Origin: CAVPJC01 sp963705155
Lineage (GTDB): Bacteria > Chloroflexota > Anaerolineae > Anaerolineales > UBA4823
NCBI GenBank assembly: GCA_963705155.1
Contig: CAVPJC010000013.1
Location: 310,001-374,000, forward strand
Direction: 5' to 3'
Length of the DNA: 64,000 nucleotides
The first letter of the stretch is position 1. Each line of letters starts with the position of its first letter. Below are positions 28,199-35,408 of this stretch, one piece after another. Under the pieces are notes generated by a model, which worked only from the letters and a program-made list of their open reading frames with translations, did not search any database and had not been told where the DNA came from. The position numbers and the translations under genes are program-made.

Positions 28199-28966
28199 AT
28201 GCCATTAACCCTGACAGCGCTGGCAGGAATTCCATTGATCCAACCGGGAGATTCCCTGGCGGAGATGGTTTTAGCTGCAATCGACCAGACGGGGATCAGC
28301 CTGGAGGATGGAGATATCCTGGTCTTCGCCCAGAAAATTGTTTCCAAGTCTGAAGGACGGCGCGTGAACCTGGCGACGGTTGAGCCTTCACAGAGAGCAA
28401 TGGAGCTGGCGGCTTGCACGGATAAAGACCCCAGGGTGATTGAGCTCATATTACGCGAGAGCAGTGAGGTTTTGCGAACGCGGCCGGGAAGTATCATTGT
28501 TGAGCATAAGCTGGGTTTTGTGTGCGCCAGCGCCGGTATCGATCACTCCAATGTGGCGGGAGACGGAGATGCTGCTGAAGAATGGGTGCTGCTCCTGCCT
28601 CAAGACCCGGATGCCTCAGCTCGCAGACTACGGCAGGAACTGGAGGCACTGAGCGGAAAAAATCTGGGCATATTGATTATCGATTCTCACGGGCGTGCCT
28701 GGCGGCTGGGTACAGTGGGTGTTGCCATTGGATTGGCAGGCATACCCGGCCTGGTAGACCTGCGTGGACAGCCTGATTTGTTCGGCTATCAACTGCGCAT
28801 CACCCAGGTGGGGGCAGCCGATGAGCTGGCTGCGGCAGCATCCCTGGTCATGGGGCAGGCAGCTGAAGGCACCCCGGTTGTTCACGTGCGCGGCTTTCCG
28901 TACCCGCTGCGCAATGGTGGGCTGGCAGAGTTGCTGCGCCCGCATGAGACCGACATGTTCCGGTAA
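28199..28966 (+). CDS. cofE: Coenzyme F420-0:L-glutamate ligase
   Basis: 255 residues, the stand-alone CofE length. The N-terminus LTALAGIPLIQPGDSLAEM and DGDILVFAQKIVSKSEGR, then IIVEHKLGFVCASAGIDHSNV, IIDSHGRAWRLGTVGVAIG and GQPDLFGYQLRIT are conserved in the family. It adds gamma-linked glutamates to F420-0 using GTP. In mycobacteria the same domain is fused to a nitroreductase in FbiB; here the nitroreductase is a separate gene at 29512 with another fusion partner. Starts three bases after the npdG stop. Confidence 0.95.
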   Translation: MPLTLTALAGIPLIQPGDSLAEMVLAAIDQTGISLEDGDILVFAQKIVSKSEGRRVNLATVEPSQRAMELAACTDKDPRVIELILRESSEVLRTRPGSIIVEHKLGFVCASAGIDHSNVAGDGDAAEEWVLLLPQDPDASARRLRQELEALSGKNLGILIIDSHGRAWRLGTVGVAIGLAGIPGLVDLRGQPDLFGYQLRITQVGAADELAAAASLVMGQAAEGTPVVHVRGFPYPLRNGGLAELLRPHETDMFR

Positions 28967-28970
28967 AAAA

Positions 28971-29519
28971 ATGCATGGAATTGTCTCACTCCTCGATGAT
29001 GAGCATTATTCCCTGGTGCAATCCTTATGGGATGAATTAGAATCTGGATGTGGTCTGACGGGAATTAAAATCACACCGATCCCTCATTTTTCCTGGCAGA
29101 TATCCGGGGATTATAATTTTCCCGAAGTACAGCATGCGCTCACCGAGATTGCGGCAAGGCTGACGCCAATTACGGTGCGCACGTCTGGCCTTGGGATATT
29201 CAGCGGGCCCAGACCCGTCCTCTATGTCCCCATTGTGCGGGATGAGCTGCTGACGATGTATCACGCACGAATCTGGCAGGCGGTAAAAGATTTGAGCACA
29301 GACATCAGCCAGTACTATGCACCGGGGTTGTGGCTGCCACATATAACATTGGGGTCTGGTGATATGCAGCCGGAAGAATTGTTGTGTGGGCTTCAAAAGT
29401 TGGCAAATCGATCTTTCGATTGGGAAATTCAGGTGGATAAGCTGGCAGTGGTGGTGCAACAAGAAGGAGAGGTGGGCGAGCTACTGTACAGCCTGCCGCT
29501 GAGAGGCAGTCGTGATTAA
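28971..29519 (+). CDS. 2H phosphoesterase superfamily protein (2'-5' RNA ligase-like)
   Basis: 182 residues. Two HxS/T motifs, HFS (His39) and HIT (His124), about 85 residues apart define the 2H phosphoesterase fold (LigT, CPDase, YjcG-like). Members act on 2'-5' phosphodiesters or cyclic phosphates. Starts at ATG 28971, four bases after cofE, and overlaps the next gene by eight bases, so it is translationally tied to the F420 genes. It is not a known F420 gene. A second family member, ThpR-like, is at 55872. Function here is open. Confidence 0.78.
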   Translation: MHGIVSLLDDEHYSLVQSLWDELESGCGLTGIKITPIPHFSWQISGDYNFPEVQHALTEIAARLTPITVRTSGLGIFSGPRPVLYVPIVRDELLTMYHARIWQAVKDLSTDISQYYAPGLWLPHITLGSGDMQPEELLCGLQKLANRSFDWEIQVDKLAVVVQQEGEVGELLYSLPLRGSRD

Positions 29520-30468
29520 TTCACTATCTGACGAATTCTGGCAATCCTTCGACCGGCTGATCGCTGAACACCGTGTAGTCATCGACCGTGCAACCGGATC
29601 GCGCCATCCTGATTACCCGGATATGATCTATCCACTGGATTACGGCTATTTGCAGGGCACAAACGGCGGCGATGGGGCAGGAATCGATTTATGGGTCGGA
29701 TCGATACCCGGTCGAGAGCTGGACGCACTGATGTTGACGGTGGATCTGGTTAAAGGCGATGCGGAAATCAAGCTGTTGTTAGGCTGCACTGCTGAAGAGC
29801 AGAATGTAACGGCTGCGTTTTTAAATGGGGGTGGGATGCACACCACACTCTTCCCCAGAAGGCCACCGTCGAACCTGGAATTCTTGAAATCCAGGCGATC
29901 TGTGCGCCGTTTTTCGACGCAAGAACTGCCCCAGGGGGCATTGGAAAAACTGCTGGATGCAGCGGTCAGAGCGCCTTCGGCGCACAACCGCCAACCCTGG
30001 CGGTTTGCTCTGCTGGCATCCACCGCCAGCAGGGAGCGCCTGGCTGATGGAATGGGTGAAGCGTTCCGACGCGATCTGGTGGAAGATGGGTACACGGAAG
30101 AAACGGTTAACCTGCAGGTGTCACGCTCGCGCAAGCGCATCATTCAGGCGCCGGCGGCGGTTTTAGTGTGTATGGATATAAGCACACTGGATTCTTTTCC
30201 GGATGCAATCCGCCAGCGCGCGGCGTATTTGATGATGGTACAGAGCGTTGCCATGGCGGGTGAAAATCTGCTGCTGGCTGCGCATGCCATGGGGCTGGGA
30301 GCGGTATGGATGTGTGCGCCATTGTTCGCGCAGTACAGTGTGATCCAGGCGCTATCTCTGCCTGCCAAGTGGGAGCCACAGGGGTTGGTGCTGATCGGTT
30401 ACCCCGCGAAAACACCCGAAGAGCGCGAGCGCACATCACCTGCGGAGTTATTGATCACGATCGAATAA
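29512..30468 (+). CDS. Pyrophosphatase-like domain fused to FbiB-type nitroreductase
   Basis: 318 residues, two domains in one unbroken frame. Residues 1-115 resemble small inorganic-pyrophosphatase family proteins (GSRHPDYPDMIYPLDYGYL, GDGAGIDLWVG, DLVKGDAEIKLLLGCT); the DxDPxD metal signature reads D54-G-A-G-I-D59, so one Asp is missing. Residues 121-318 are an FMN nitroreductase like the C-terminal half of FbiB (FLKSRRSVRRFS, RAPSAHNRQPWRFAL, LGAVWMCAPLF, WEPQGLVLIGYPA), which reduces dehydro-F420-0 in F420 synthesis. GTG start behind AGAGG. Lies directly before cofD and cofC, whose CofC step releases PPi. Confidence 0.82.
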   Translation: MINSLSDEFWQSFDRLIAEHRVVIDRATGSRHPDYPDMIYPLDYGYLQGTNGGDGAGIDLWVGSIPGRELDALMLTVDLVKGDAEIKLLLGCTAEEQNVTAAFLNGGGMHTTLFPRRPPSNLEFLKSRRSVRRFSTQELPQGALEKLLDAAVRAPSAHNRQPWRFALLASTASRERLADGMGEAFRRDLVEDGYTEETVNLQVSRSRKRIIQAPAAVLVCMDISTLDSFPDAIRQRAAYLMMVQSVAMAGENLLLAAHAMGLGAVWMCAPLFAQYSVIQALSLPAKWEPQGLVLIGYPAKTPEERERTSPAELLITIE

Positions 30469-30473
30469 CCTTC

Positions 30474-31451
30474 ATGACCCTGGAAAAAGACAACTCTTCT
30501 TTGAATGTTGTGGCTTTAGCCGGCGGAGTTGGCGGCGCCAAGCTGGCGCACGGTCTGGCGCTTTGCCTGCCAGAAGGGCGCCTGACAGTGATTGTCAATA
30601 CCGGTGATGATTTTGAACACCTGGGATTAAAGATCAGTCCTGATCTGGACACTGTGTGTTATACACTGGCAAACCTGGCGAACCCGGCGACAGGCTGGGG
30701 ACGGCGGGATGAAACCTGGAATGCGTTGCAGAGCCTGGCGGGTCTGGGAGGCCCAGCCTGGTTTAATCTTGGGGATAAAGATCTGGGCACCCACCTTGAG
30801 CGCACCCGGCGGATCCGGGATGGTCAAAAACTCAGCCAGGTGACAGGCGAGTTTTGCCAGGCGTGGGGGGTGAACCTTACAGTTTTGCCAATGACTGATG
30901 ACTGCGTTGCCACCCGGGTGTATACTGAGGAAGGAGAACTCTCTTTTCAGGAGTATTTTGTGCGGCGCCAGTGCCGTCCAAAGGTGAGTGGTTTTCGCTT
31001 TGAAGGGATTGAAAATGCTATTCCAGCTCCGGGTGTGTTGGAGTCGCTTGTAAATGCCGATCTTGCTGTGTTCTGTCCATCCAATCCATGGGTCAGCCTG
31101 GATCCAATCCTGGCGTTACCCGGTGTGCGTGATGCAATGGCTGGCAAGGTTGTGGTGGGAGTTTCTCCAATCATCGGGGGGCAAACGGTGAAAGGCCCGG
31201 CAGCAAAGATGTATGCAGAGCTGGGTATCCAGCCGTCGGCGCTGGCAGTAGCCTGGCATTACAAAGATTTACTCAGCGGCTTTGTAATCGATCGCATCGA
31301 TGCAACATACACAGATGCGATTGCCGCGATGGATATCACCCCCCTGATAACTGAGACTTTGATGAAAACGGTCCGAAATCGCCGCCGGTTGGCTGTGGAG
31401 GTGTTAAAATTTGGACATACGCTATTGAAAGGGAAGATCAAGCGCATGTAA
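30474..31451 (+). CDS. cofD: 2-phospho-L-lactate transferase CofD (FbiA-like)
   Basis: 325 residues. ALAGGVGGAKLAHGLA at the N-terminus, NTGDDFEHLGLKISPDLDT, WFNLGDKDLGTHLERT, PSNPWVSLDPILALPG and SPIIGGQTVKGPAAKM are the family's conserved blocks. It transfers the phospholactyl (or phosphoenolpyruvyl) group from its GDP-activated form to Fo, giving (dehydro-)F420-0. Starts ATG 30474, five bases after the nitroreductase stop. The Fo synthase genes cofG and cofH are not in the window. Confidence 0.95.
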   Translation: MTLEKDNSSLNVVALAGGVGGAKLAHGLALCLPEGRLTVIVNTGDDFEHLGLKISPDLDTVCYTLANLANPATGWGRRDETWNALQSLAGLGGPAWFNLGDKDLGTHLERTRRIRDGQKLSQVTGEFCQAWGVNLTVLPMTDDCVATRVYTEEGELSFQEYFVRRQCRPKVSGFRFEGIENAIPAPGVLESLVNADLAVFCPSNPWVSLDPILALPGVRDAMAGKVVVGVSPIIGGQTVKGPAAKMYAELGIQPSALAVAWHYKDLLSGFVIDRIDATYTDAIAAMDITPLITETLMKTVRNRRRLAVEVLKFGHTLLKGKIKRM

Positions 31452-31588
31452 AGAACGTTTGCATATGCGCGTATCGAGGAGAAGTCCGGACGATGATATC
31501 AAAACTCCGGTGAAGAAACGCCTTGGCGCCCAAAGGTGCATCATGCTTGTAAACGATAACGCATCACGATGGAAAGGATACCAGTACA

Positions 31589-32203
31589 ATGACAATGTGG
31601 GCGATCGTACCGGTCAAGCCGCTCCGCCGCGGCAAATCGCGTCTGGCGGGTGTCTTATCGGAGGAGGAACGAACTGACCTGAACAGCCGTTTGCTGGCTC
31701 ATACGGTAGATACGCTGTCAGCAATCCCTGAAATTGAGCATGTGTTGGTAGTTAGCCGTGATCCGGCCACGCTGGCGTTGGCGCGTGAGCACGGCGCCCG
31801 AACGGTGCAAGAAAACGGAGCACCCCAATTGAATATAGCCCTGGCGAGGGCGACAATCGTGGTTAAAAATTATGTCACCCGGGGCGTGCTGATCGTTCCT
31901 GCCGATCTTCCCCTGATCACACCGGAAGATGTTCGCAGTATGCTGGAAAAAGCCAAATCTCCGCCGGTAGTTGTCGTGGCGCCTGACCGCCACAGGCAGG
32001 GAACGAATGCGTTATTGGTGTGCCCCGTTGGTTTGATTGATTATCAGTTTGGGCCGGGATCTTTCCAGCACCACTGCGAACGTGCCAGGCAGGCGGGTGC
32101 ACGGCTTGAGATTATGGATTTACCCTCGCTGGCATTGGACATGGATATGCCCGAAGACCTGGACCTGGTGGGTCAGGAGCTGGATGGCTGGAAATCCGAA
32201 TAA
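31589..32203 (+). CDS. cofC: 2-phospho-L-lactate guanylyltransferase CofC (FbiD-like)
   Basis: 204 residues. N-terminal WAIVPVKPLRRGKSRLAGVLS for GTP binding, PADLPLITPEDV and the C-terminal LDMDMPEDLDL mark the family. It activates 2-phospholactate or phosphoenolpyruvate with GTP and releases pyrophosphate; CofD uses the product. ATG 31589; an AAGGA lies 12-16 bases upstream. The 137 bases between cofD and cofC contain no gene that I can support and no clear promoter. Confidence 0.93.
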   Translation: MTMWAIVPVKPLRRGKSRLAGVLSEEERTDLNSRLLAHTVDTLSAIPEIEHVLVVSRDPATLALAREHGARTVQENGAPQLNIALARATIVVKNYVTRGVLIVPADLPLITPEDVRSMLEKAKSPPVVVVAPDRHRQGTNALLVCPVGLIDYQFGPGSFQHHCERARQAGARLEIMDLPSLALDMDMPEDLDLVGQELDGWKSE

Positions 32204-32241
32204 CATCCACTCCATTATTTCGCCCCTTGGATGGAGGAGAT

Positions 32242-33240
32242 ATGTTTGAACGAGTTGCCCTTTACCTGCAAGATGCGCACGATCTGCGCGCCGGGTTGGA
32301 TTATGCACGTTATGCCGAGCAGCGCGGTTTTGAAGCTGTCTGGCAGGCCGAATCCCGGTTGGTGCGGGATGCCATCGTACCGATGGCTGCCTATGCCGCT
32401 GTCACCGAAAGGATAAAAGTTGGTTCGGGGGTGATTAACAATTGGACACGTAATATCGGTTTGCTGGCGGCTACTTTTCTCACTCTCGATGATCTGGCAC
32501 CCGACCGGGTGATTTGTGGCATCGGAGCCTGGTGGGATCCACTGGCGCGCAACGTTGGCATCGAGCGGCGGAAGCCCCTCCAGGCAATGCGTGAGACGGT
32601 TGAAGTGCTTCGCCGCCTGTTGAACATGGAGCGGGTTACCTTCCATGGAGAATTTCACCATGTAGATGGCATTGAACTGGATGTAGTGCATGGACGCCGC
32701 GAGCCGCGCAATGTGCCCATCATGATCGGTGCGACGGGCGATTTGATGATGGAGATGACCGGTGAAATTGCCGACGGGGCGGTATTAAATTATTGCGTAC
32801 CTCCGGAATACAATGATAAGGCTCTGGAGCTTCTGGAGAAAGGTGCCCGTAAATCGGGGCGTTCGCTCGACGAGATTGACCGTCCGCAACTGGTGGTTTG
32901 CTCGGTGGATTACGACCATGATAAAGCCATTGATACAACCCGCGGGCTCCTTACTCAGTATCTGGCACAACAACCTCATATCGCCAAAGCGTCAGGCGTC
33001 TCTTCCGAAGTCGTTGCACAGATCCAATCCATCCTGGGATGGCCAGCCACCAAAGCGCAAATCGATAAAGCCAAACACCTGGTGCCAGAAGACTTGATCC
33101 ACCGTATTACCGCATCTGGCACGCCGGATGAAGCCCGTGCAAAAGTGAGAGAATATATGCTTCGTGGCGCCACCTGCCCCATTCTGTACCCTGTGGGCGG
33201 GGATGTGAAACTTTTAATCGATACCTTCGCAACCAGGTAA
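32242..33240 (+). CDS. LLM-class F420-dependent oxidoreductase (Mer-like)
   Basis: 332 residues of the luciferase-like TIM-barrel family that uses F420H2: FERVALYLQDAHDLRAGLDYARYAEQ at the start, KVGSGVINNWTRN, CGIGAWWDPLARNVGIERRKPLQAMRET and IMIGATGDLMMEMTGEIADG resemble 5,10-methylenetetrahydromethanopterin reductase-like enzymes. The real substrate cannot be told. ATG 32242 with an excellent GGAGGAGAT. 38 bases after cofC, so probably an F420 user encoded with its cofactor genes. Confidence 0.88.
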   Translation: MFERVALYLQDAHDLRAGLDYARYAEQRGFEAVWQAESRLVRDAIVPMAAYAAVTERIKVGSGVINNWTRNIGLLAATFLTLDDLAPDRVICGIGAWWDPLARNVGIERRKPLQAMRETVEVLRRLLNMERVTFHGEFHHVDGIELDVVHGRREPRNVPIMIGATGDLMMEMTGEIADGAVLNYCVPPEYNDKALELLEKGARKSGRSLDEIDRPQLVVCSVDYDHDKAIDTTRGLLTQYLAQQPHIAKASGVSSEVVAQIQSILGWPATKAQIDKAKHLVPEDLIHRITASGTPDEARAKVREYMLRGATCPILYPVGGDVKLLIDTFATR

Positions 33241-33281
33241 GTGATCCGTTCCTGATTGGTGGATTAATCAGACCTTGCTCA

Positions 33282-33749
33282 ATGAATAAACAACCTAACT
33301 CAAAACATTGTTTTGTTTGTGGTGTCTCAAACCCGTTTGGTTTGGGACTTAAATTTTATGAAAGCAGCCCGGGAGAAGTAACCAGCGAGTACACCGTGCC
33401 GGAACGCTTTCAGGGATATCCAGGTGTGGTGCATGGCGGTATTGTGGCCGCCATGCTGGATGAAGTGACGGGTAGAGCCTTCATGGGCGACCCCGAATCA
33501 CCGCGCTTTATGTACACGGCGCGTTTGGAAGTGAGATATCGCAAGAATGTGCCCGTTGGGCAGCCTTTGCGGCTTGTGGGCCGGGTGGGGAAAAACAAGG
33601 GCCGGACAGCCCTGGCAACCGGCGAGTTGTACGGACCTGACGGTGCGCTGCTGGCAGAAGCAGAGGCCATGCTGATAGACGTACCGGAGGGTGTGCTAGC
33701 CACCGAAGGTCTGGCCGAGTTGGGCTGGCAGGTGTACGAAGATGAATAG
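33282..33749 (+). CDS. Hotdog-fold thioesterase (PaaI family)
   Basis: 155 residues. HGGIVAAMLDEVTGRA (residues about 51-66) is the PaaI-type active-site helix, followed by the RLEVRYRKNVPVGQPLRLVGRV strand. An N-terminal HCFVCGVSNPFGLGL segment with two Cys is common in this subgroup. It likely hydrolyses a CoA or similar thioester. Forty-two bases after the oxidoreductase and 42 before the next hydroxylase subunit, same strand. Relation to the F420 or hydroxylase genes is unclear. Confidence 0.83.
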   Translation: MNKQPNSKHCFVCGVSNPFGLGLKFYESSPGEVTSEYTVPERFQGYPGVVHGGIVAAMLDEVTGRAFMGDPESPRFMYTARLEVRYRKNVPVGQPLRLVGRVGKNKGRTALATGELYGPDGALLAEAEAMLIDVPEGVLATEGLAELGWQVYEDE

Positions 33750-33791
33750 ATCCCGAAGGGTGTAAAAAATCCGGTGTATTTGGAGTGACAT

Positions 33792-34550
33792 ATGATCGTA
33801 GAGTATCATCGTCCGAAGACGATTGAAGAGGCTTTGAGATTGATGGGGCGCAGAGAGGTGATCACACTGCCACTGGGAGGCGGCACACGATTGAACCAGC
33901 CGTCCAGGAATGCCTACGGGGTGGTGGACTTGCAAGATTTAGGTTTGAATGGCCTCAACCAGCGAGGAAATTTGCTCGAAATTGGCGCGACCGTTACCTT
34001 GCAGAACCTGCTCAACACACCCGACCTGCAAACCGATCTAAAAAAAGCCATCCAGCTTGAAGCCACTTACAATTTGCGGCAAACCGCAACAGTTGCCGGA
34101 ACCCTGGCAAGTGCCGACGGTCGATCGCCGTTTCTGACCGCCATGTTGGCGCTGGATGTCAGTCTGAAAGTTCAGGGAGCGAAGGGTTTGGAGGAATATT
34201 CTCTGGGCGAAATTCTGCCGGTACGGTCAAAAACGCTTAACGGCAAGATTATCACCCAGATTGTCATACCGGTGCAGACACGCCTGGCTTACGAGAGTGT
34301 GGCGCGCACACCAGCCGATCTGCCGATTGTTTGTGTGGCGGTCGCGCGGTGGTCATCAGGACGGACGCGGTTAACAGTTGGTGGATACGGCGCCATACCG
34401 CTGCTGGCGATGGATGGCGCAGAACCTGGCGGGATTGAGCTGGCAGCAGAAAATGCGTATAGCCAGGCAGGAGATCAATGGGCCAGTGCTGATTATCGAA
34501 GGGAAACGGCAGCCACCCTGGCGCGGCGTTGCTTGAGTGCTTTGGAATAA
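33792..34550 (+). CDS. Molybdenum hydroxylase FAD-binding subunit, set 2
   Basis: 252 residues, slightly short for the family. LPLGGGTRLNQ replaces the usual AGGTDL loop, and LEATYNLRQTATVAGTLASADGRSPFLTAMLAL corresponds to the second FAD-binding loop. This resembles the FAD subunits of nicotinate- or CO dehydrogenase-like enzymes. ATG 33792 behind GGAG. Unlike set 1, a 296-base non-coding stretch separates it from its FeS subunit gene at 34847. Confidence 0.82.
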   Translation: MIVEYHRPKTIEEALRLMGRREVITLPLGGGTRLNQPSRNAYGVVDLQDLGLNGLNQRGNLLEIGATVTLQNLLNTPDLQTDLKKAIQLEATYNLRQTATVAGTLASADGRSPFLTAMLALDVSLKVQGAKGLEEYSLGEILPVRSKTLNGKIITQIVIPVQTRLAYESVARTPADLPIVCVAVARWSSGRTRLTVGGYGAIPLLAMDGAEPGGIELAAENAYSQAGDQWASADYRRETAATLARRCLSALE

Positions 34551-34604
34551 AGGGTCAGGGAGCGATTATCTCGGCGTTATTGGTGATCTCACCGGATTTT
34601 TCAC

Positions 34605-34711
34605 AGACATGCATGGAGCGGTCCCTGCAGGAGGTTTGTCCAACACCAAGCCGGCTTTCTGAATGCCGGGCTAGACCCATGGTGCAGTGGGAAACCGTGG
34701 CTGCACCGATG
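34605..34711 (+). other. Possible structured RNA in the gap between set 2 FAD and FeS genes
   Basis: The 296-base gap 34551-34846 has no supported gene but holds strong hairpins. Hairpin A at 34649-34672 pairs AGC-CGGC with GCCG-GCT around a 9-base loop with one bulged G. Hairpin B at 34678-34711 pairs CAT-GGTGCAG with CTGCACC-ATG (one bulge) and encloses GGGAAACC, a GAAA tetraloop. GACA (34605) can pair with TGTC (34637). No T-run follows, so it is not a terminator. A TATAAT at 34798-34803 is a possible -10 for the FeS gene downstream. I could not match it to a riboswitch that I know, including the Moco motif. Confidence 0.35.
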
Positions 34712-34846
34712 CGATTTTATTGGCTTTTACTCAAGTGAGAAAAATCGTACAAGACTTGCCGGGCTATGTGTTATATTTTGAAGTGAGACCATCGGGTTAT
34801 AATTGGAATACCTGTAGTGATTGGAATCTCGATTGTTAAAACACAC

Positions 34847-35408
34847 ATGAACCTTCAACTGACAATCAATGGCGTAACCTCATGATACAACCGCAGCCTC
34901 AGGGGAGACACTGCTGAATGTTCTCCGGCGTCTGGGTTTTTTCGGCGTCAAACATGGTTGTGAAAGTGGAGAATGCGGCGCCTGTGCGATATTGCTGGAT
35001 GGCAAGCCGGTTAATTCCTGCGTGATGCTGGCTGCGCAGGCTGCTGGTCACACGATCCAGACGATTGAATCGCTCGGCCAGCATCCAGATCAGGGCTGGA
35101 AACAGACTGAAGGACTGCACCCGCTGCAGCTGGCGTTTGTGGAGAGCGGCGCGATTCAATGTGGATATTGTACGCCGGCGCAGATACTGGCAGCCAAGGA
35201 GCTATTGGAACGGAATCCCGATCCGAGTGAGGCTGAAGTTCGGGATGCGCTTTCGGGTGTGTTGTGCAGGTGCACGGGTTATGTAAAACCGGTTGAGGCC
35301 GTGCTGCGAGCAGCAGCCGTAATGCGCGGCGGTGGAAATTCTCCCCGTTCAGAAACCTGGCCTGTCGATTTAGGACCCATCGCGGGGAGGGTGTTGGGAT
35401 CGGGATGA
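34847..35408 (+). CDS. Molybdenum hydroxylase 2Fe-2S subunit (frame interrupted), set 2
   Basis: About 186 residues. ATG 34847 gives MNLQLTINGVTS; after one extra base near 34883 the protein continues GETLLNVLRRLGFFGVKHGCESGECGACAILLDG (first 2Fe-2S cluster) and then CGYCTPAQ with CRCTGYVKP (second cluster). Electrons pass from the Mo centre through these clusters to FAD. The stop overlaps the Mo subunit start by four bases (ATGA), so translation is coupled. The C-terminal 30 residues (GGGNSPRSETWPVD) are an extra tail. Confidence 0.85.

Noticed and set aside
31452..31588. GAGGAGAAGTCCGGAC, reminiscent of an RNase P RNA segment
   Set aside because: The gap between cofD and cofC is only 137 bases and lacks all other conserved parts of that RNA.
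34605..34711. Molybdenum cofactor riboswitch
   Set aside because: Position is suggestive, but I could not align the hairpins with the conserved core of that motif; kept only as an unidentified structure.
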